DNA of 64,000 nt from Bradysia coprophila (taxonomy: Eukaryota > Arthropoda > Insecta > Diptera > Sciaridae): positions 4,606,741-4,670,740 of the forward strand of contig NW_023503293.1 in NCBI RefSeq assembly GCF_014529535.1, given 5' to 3'. Position numbers and translations under genes: made by a program. The notes under the pieces were generated by a model. That model searched no databases, had not been told where the DNA came from, and saw only the letters and a program-made list of their open reading frames with translations. Every line of letters starts with the position of its first letter. Position 1 is the stretch's first letter. This document shows, piece by piece, positions 59,545 through 64,000 of this stretch.

Positions 59545-60207
59545 GCACAAAAATCATAGCGGTTTAATTATACAATTGTTAGTCTAACGCATGGGGCATG
59601 GACCATTGTTCATTGTTTATCATCAAAGAAGACCGCTACTTTTCATACAACACTTTTCCACATGGAAAATCGACCAAAATTTTGACTTTTCCATTAGAAG
59701 AACCATTCTCCATTTGGTACCACCTGCGAAAATCGGCAATTGAGGGCTATTATTGTACGTAAAGTCTGTGTACTGAGATGAGTCTGGTTATCTAGATTTT
59801 CATTTGTTTAACGAAATTCTTGTGGAATCAATAACAGACCACAACAACTCCTAAATCATAAAACATGTCGAATTTCACTTTTCTCTCTTTGTATCAGTCT
59901 AAAAGTCTTCTATAAATAGACGAAACACTTTTTTTGTTACATTTTGTAAAAGGAAAATGATCCTGTGACTTCCAGTCGCATTTCGTATAAGGTACATCCT
60001 CCATTGTAAAAGGAAAATGGTGGCAATTCACCAAGGTTCTGATGATTCGTAGATCGTCCGAAGTCTCAATGGTAAGTCTGAGGGATTAGTAATTAGTAGC
60101 AAAAATTCGAAGGTCTCGATGATTTGTTTTCAGAAGTCTTAAGGAGCCAGATCATTTCCGCTTCTGCTTGGACGAAACACAAAAGCATTCCAATCAAATT
60201 ATTGCGT

Positions 60208-60213
60208 TTTATT
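60208..60213 (-). terminator. Candidate WAPL poly(A) signal
   Basis: TTTATT on plus, AATAAA on minus, about 970 bp beyond the WAPL stop; other weaker candidates exist nearer. Confidence 0.3.
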
Positions 60214-61087
60214 TATTAATAATTTTCTGTTTCTTTTTGTTTGTTTTTTTACATATTTGCAATAAGTATATTTTTGTGTTGTGTTTATTTTATGCAATAA
60301 AATTTGTTTCCTTTTCATTTTTTCTATATTTACTGTAACAACAAAATATTTTTTTTATTTACAAAATGTCCATGAGGTTTTTTCTTCTTCTGTGATTCAC
60401 ATTTATCCATTTGAAATGCAACCAATTTTAACCGATTTAACATTCAGTATTTGAACCAATAAACAAACAAAAAAGTTTGAATTGAGTTGACGGTACGCAA
60501 GATTCCATTACATAATAAGTTGAGCTACACAACTCCACATTATATTGTAATATCGAAACGTTTTTAACTTAACATTATAGGTTTTGCTTCCATCAATTGG
60601 CTTCAAAAATTGATATACAAAAAAGAAACGAGAAAAAAAAACATTTTGTAATTCAGAGGTCAGTTCCGGTTGCAATAAGTATCCATCTGATAGAGTATTG
60701 ATATCGAAAACGTTTACAGAAAACAGAAAATTTGATGATTGTAAACACTATACCGTGCGACTTGAATGTTTTTAAAATTTTTAATTTTCGAAAAAAATAA
60801 AATATAAAAAAAATTGAAAAATTATATCCAAAGATGGCAGAACATTTGACGGATTTTCTTTTCTCTTTTTTTTGAACAAAAAATAAATTACAGCAACACA
60901 ACCAAACACGTTAACCTTAAGAACTATCATCATTTACCAGGATAGTGTTGCTAAGTTTCACTTTACATACCGAGAAAAGGAGATACAAAAAAAAACTTCT
61001 GCGCCTTATTAGCCGAAAGAAATACAATAAGTTAACTCTATCAATTTTTCGATATATAAATAACAACCTTCAAAGTCGTTGCCGTTC

Positions 61088-61088
61088 G

Positions 61089-61118
<30 letters not shown>
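61088..61118. repeat. (CT)n microsatellite in WAPL 3' UTR
   Basis: Nearly uninterrupted CT dinucleotides just past the WAPL stop codon. Confidence 0.85.
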
Positions 61119-61119
<1 letters not shown>

Positions 61120-61178
61120 ACTGACTCAAAACACAGTCCTAAAATAGAATTTTGTCCTTAAAAACTAGAAACTAACAA

Positions 61179-64000
61179 TTACCTATTCGAAAAAAATGTG
61201 GATGAAGCAGCACTGTTACCGCTGCTGTACGCCGAATATGTCGAATGCTTTGTCGCTGCTGACGACGACGTGCCGGTTGTGGCCACCGATGATGCTAAAT
61301 GTTCGTTATCAGATGTGGAATGTTTGTCGCTCAGATAATCGATTATCATTTTCGTTTGCTTGATGTGAGCGACATGGGATGCTTCGTACTGTAAAATAAT
61401 TGTTTGTTTTCACAAAAGTTTCACGATGCAAAACGGAAAATTTAGTGACACTTACACTGGCGGTTAAATTCATGAAATTGTAATACTTTTCGAGAATTTG
61501 CACCATTTCGGTGAACTGTCCGTTGATCAAATATCGCCGAATGTCCTCTTCATGTTCCTTGCTATCCATCACCAAATGACCGACTAAAATGCACACATAA
61601 CTTGCCAGCATCGTATGCTCCATGTGATGGCCAGCCTTTTGTAGTACTGGAAACAAAAATAAAGAAATCGTATTTGACTCATTTTGACATTCGTCTCGTC
61701 TCCGTTTCGCTTACATTTTGTAACAGTCTCTTCGACCTCTTCTTGCGATTGGGCTTTACGTTCGGTTTGCTTGGGATTATCCAGAATGTCATCGGTGTTT
61801 TGCTCGACAAGTCTAAATGAAAATGAGTTGAAGGTCAGTTCATCAACTGGAAATTGAACATCTAGATAACATACCTCGCCATTTCTTCACATTTGTAGAA
61901 GTATTCGATCAACGCTTTTATCGCTGGTACTTTGTTGAACTGATTGTGATCGGACGGAGCATTCGCTTTCATAACCACTATTCGATTCGGAAGTGTGTAC
62001 ATCGTTAGATTGATTAGAAGCAGCAGAACCTGGGATGAAATCAAAATCGTTTTTTTCACAGTCATTTTCAGTTACCGAATGTCACACTCACCAAAATACT
62101 TAATTCAAATATACAGCCTTCCGGAACGTAATTCGGTGCTTGCAATAACAAATGTAGGCTGGTGTCGAATATCAACAATTTCTCTCCCAAAATTGCACTT
62201 CCTACGGACTTTTCATTGAACGGATGCGTCAAATTGATCAGAACTTTCAATGTTGGCACCAAAGCCTCGCGCAACACAACGCCTGGATTATCTTTGGGTG
62301 TTTGGTCGGTTGTCGGATACAGTGCAATCTCACTGTCGCAAAGCTTGTAAAATGTGACCAGAGTATCGACGGCATGGCCTTTCTTGTACGACAAAATGTA
62401 GCTTTGATTCTCTTCGTTTTGAGTGGACACATTCTCAAGCACACGTAAGCACCGTTCGATCTTTCGTAATTTCTCCAGCAACGATTCCGTCCAGTCAACC
62501 ACATAATCGGATATTTGACGACAGCATTCACATATTGTGTTGATAATATGCTCCAGTCCGCCCAGTTCCCGTAACTCTTCTTTGAACCATTCACCGGCAC
62601 GCTTCGAAGTGAGTGAGAGCAGCGTTTCCATGGCTAACGTACCCACTGTAATGTTGTCCAAATTCAAGTGGACGGCTTTTCCCTGATTTTTAATCTCCGC
62701 GCACAGCTCCCTCACCTTGGCCTTATTTCGTTGCAACTGTTCCTTTGTTAATCCACAATCGTCCAACGCGTTTGCGTGGCTCACATCAGACTCCAATAAA
62801 TTTAACATCAATTCCAGCGAGTCGCGATCCAGGTCCATATTCAGATTATCCTGATTCAACACGAACATCACCGTCGCCGTGCACAGACCCAAGCTCTGAT
62901 CTTTGGAGGCATCGTGTAAAGCTTTGAAGAACTTCGTTATCGTTCCGTGAGCTCTTAAATGCATCCTAAATGCTGGTGTCATACATTTTGATGCCAACTG
63001 AATGGCAGACAGGCATCTCGTTGACATTGGATTTTGCGATTGAAGTGCATCCAAAATATACTCCACATCGTCGTCCATTTCCTGGAATTCGCCAATCTCT
63101 TGAATCTGATGTGCTTTCTTGACATTCCTAACGACGGTGTAGAATTTCTTTACTTTGGTATCACATTTCACGCTGGTCATTTCGCTCTCGTCATAAGCCT
63201 GCGGTGATCGTTGTCGGGTAACTCGAGTCAGACCACTACTCGGCTCGCCATCCTCATCAAAGTCATTGTAGTATGCATCTGAATTGATTGGTTTCGTCGT
63301 TGTTTCATTGGCAGCCGCTTTGTCTTTTGAATCGTCGTCCCACTTGTGTTTGTACACGTGACGCTTCTTGTTTTCACCTTCACTGTTGGCTGCCGCAATG
63401 GCACGACTTTTGAAAATGCTTCCTTTCTTTTTCGATATCACCAATTTGACACTCGGTTTGTCGTCTTCGCCTAATGCTAAATTATTATTGACATGCTTAT
63501 CATCGTCCGCCGCACCGTCGTCAATATTCATTTTTCTCACTTTTCTGTAAACTTTGTGCTCGCTGGCGGCATGGACTTTATTTTGGTCTGGTGAAGAATT
63601 CGTGCTACTTTGCGACATATGAACAGTCGTCGGTGATAACAATGGTTGATCAGTCGTTTCGTCTACTTTTGACAAAATTTCATTGTTTGAGGTCTCGTCT
63701 TGCTTTGCTGATTTTCGCTTCCTTCCGTAACTTTTGATAGGTGGGCGAGGAATTGACTCCATTGTCGATTTCTATGGAACGGATTTGTCTCACTCGGTCA
63801 AATTGTCTTATTGAAATAAGCTAAAAAAAGAGTTTACTAACCTGAAGCATTCCGTTGTTATTGTTCCGTGTGGATCTTCTCTCCATCACTTCAGGTTCTG
63901 GTGGTTTTACAATTTCGTTAGCTGTTGGTTGCGGTGACTTAACTCTACTCCTTGTGTTCCTCTTCGGCGAAATATTAACTTCTGCCGGTTTCTCCACTTC
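61179..64000 (-). CDS. wapl: WAPL (wings apart-like) cohesin-release factor, 3' part
   Basis: Exons in transcript order: 64000-63842 (cut by the window edge), 63771-62092, 62029-61875, 61812-61715, 61646-61456 and 61388-61179; all junctions keep frame, giving 830 residues. An internal ATG at 63762 is not the start, because the exon joins upstream in frame (NNNGMLQ|KSTMES). A disordered basic N-terminal region is followed by the conserved WAPL domain, from about FYTVVRNVKKAHQIQE, through SAIQLASKCMTPAFRMHLRA, LNLLESD, NLTHPFNEKSVGS and YCILVGHLVMD-like segments. WAPL with Pds5 opens the cohesin ring in the nucleus. The end FFSNR then TAA coincides with a weak donor (AATAG|gtaatt), so a further exon cannot be excluded. 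Confidence 0.95.

Larger units (their letters stand above)
58813..61178. other. Interval between the nucleotidyltransferase and WAPL genes
   Basis: No gene. It contains the 7-bp minisatellite at 59335-59544. From about 60210 rightward it is probably WAPL 3' UTR (TTTATT, AATAAA on minus, near 60208), followed by a CT microsatellite at 61088-61118. Confidence 0.55.

Noticed and set aside
59253-59587. Five overlapping frames rich in Cys, Tyr, Thr and Val
   Set aside because: They are readings of a stop-free 7-bp tandem repeat and not proteins.

Overview
This is an AT-rich, intron-containing animal nuclear sequence, most like an insect and probably a fly (Diptera). The proteins closely match the insect forms of OLA1, Rab10, OST48, LRRFIP and WAPL. 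The lower-fly (gnat or midge) guess is inference only. Five conserved cellular genes can be built exon by exon with GT-AG junctions, plus one GC-AG intron. Left to right they are: the 3' half of OLA1 (+, 960-1745), Rab10 (-, 17251-22316), the oligosaccharyltransferase subunit DDOST/OST48 (+, 23984-25388), a two-exon orphan gene (-, 27106-27993), LRRFIP (+, 34441-50411, three alternative first exons) and the 3' part of WAPL (-, 61179-64000, running off the right edge). These are unrelated housekeeping genes (translation-linked ATPase, vesicle traffic, N-glycosylation, Flightless-I/TLR-linked coiled coil, cohesin release) and do not form a pathway. Rab10 and DDOST are head to head; DDOST and the orphan gene, and LRRFIP and WAPL, are tail to tail.

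The space between genes is dense in mobile DNA. The largest item is an apparently complete two-gene DNA transposon at 4437-12150 (7.7 kb). It has about 970-990 bp terminal inverted repeats, candidate TA target duplications, a 600-residue DDE-like transposase of an uncharacterised family, and an oppositely transcribed three-exon Myb/SANT-like protein gene. Its right inverted repeat is a copy of the left end that includes the last 62 codons of the transposase gene. Around it are many short terminal-inverted-repeat elements (MITE-like), near-perfect palindromes, a 1-kb repeat present at 14 kb and again inverted at 55 kb, a degenerate reverse-transcriptase tail at 33 kb, and a tRNA-like sequence caught between 20-bp inverted arms at 34 kb.

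The most unusual protein-coding feature is at 57.9-58.8 kb. It is an intact, apparently intronless nucleotidyltransferase-fold gene whose whole domain order looks bacterial (GG...DxD, then a D in VDIL, GEFPGDGK, IDGVKIINLHTLISLKL, RDRTDV). Two broken inverted copies of the same gene lie 4 kb away at 53.6-54.5 kb, around a MITE. This suggests a bacterial gene that entered an insect genome, duplicated and is partly decaying. It is the best candidate here for undescribed biology.

Everything is from reading the sequence. No database search or alignment was run, and family names rest on recognised motifs.
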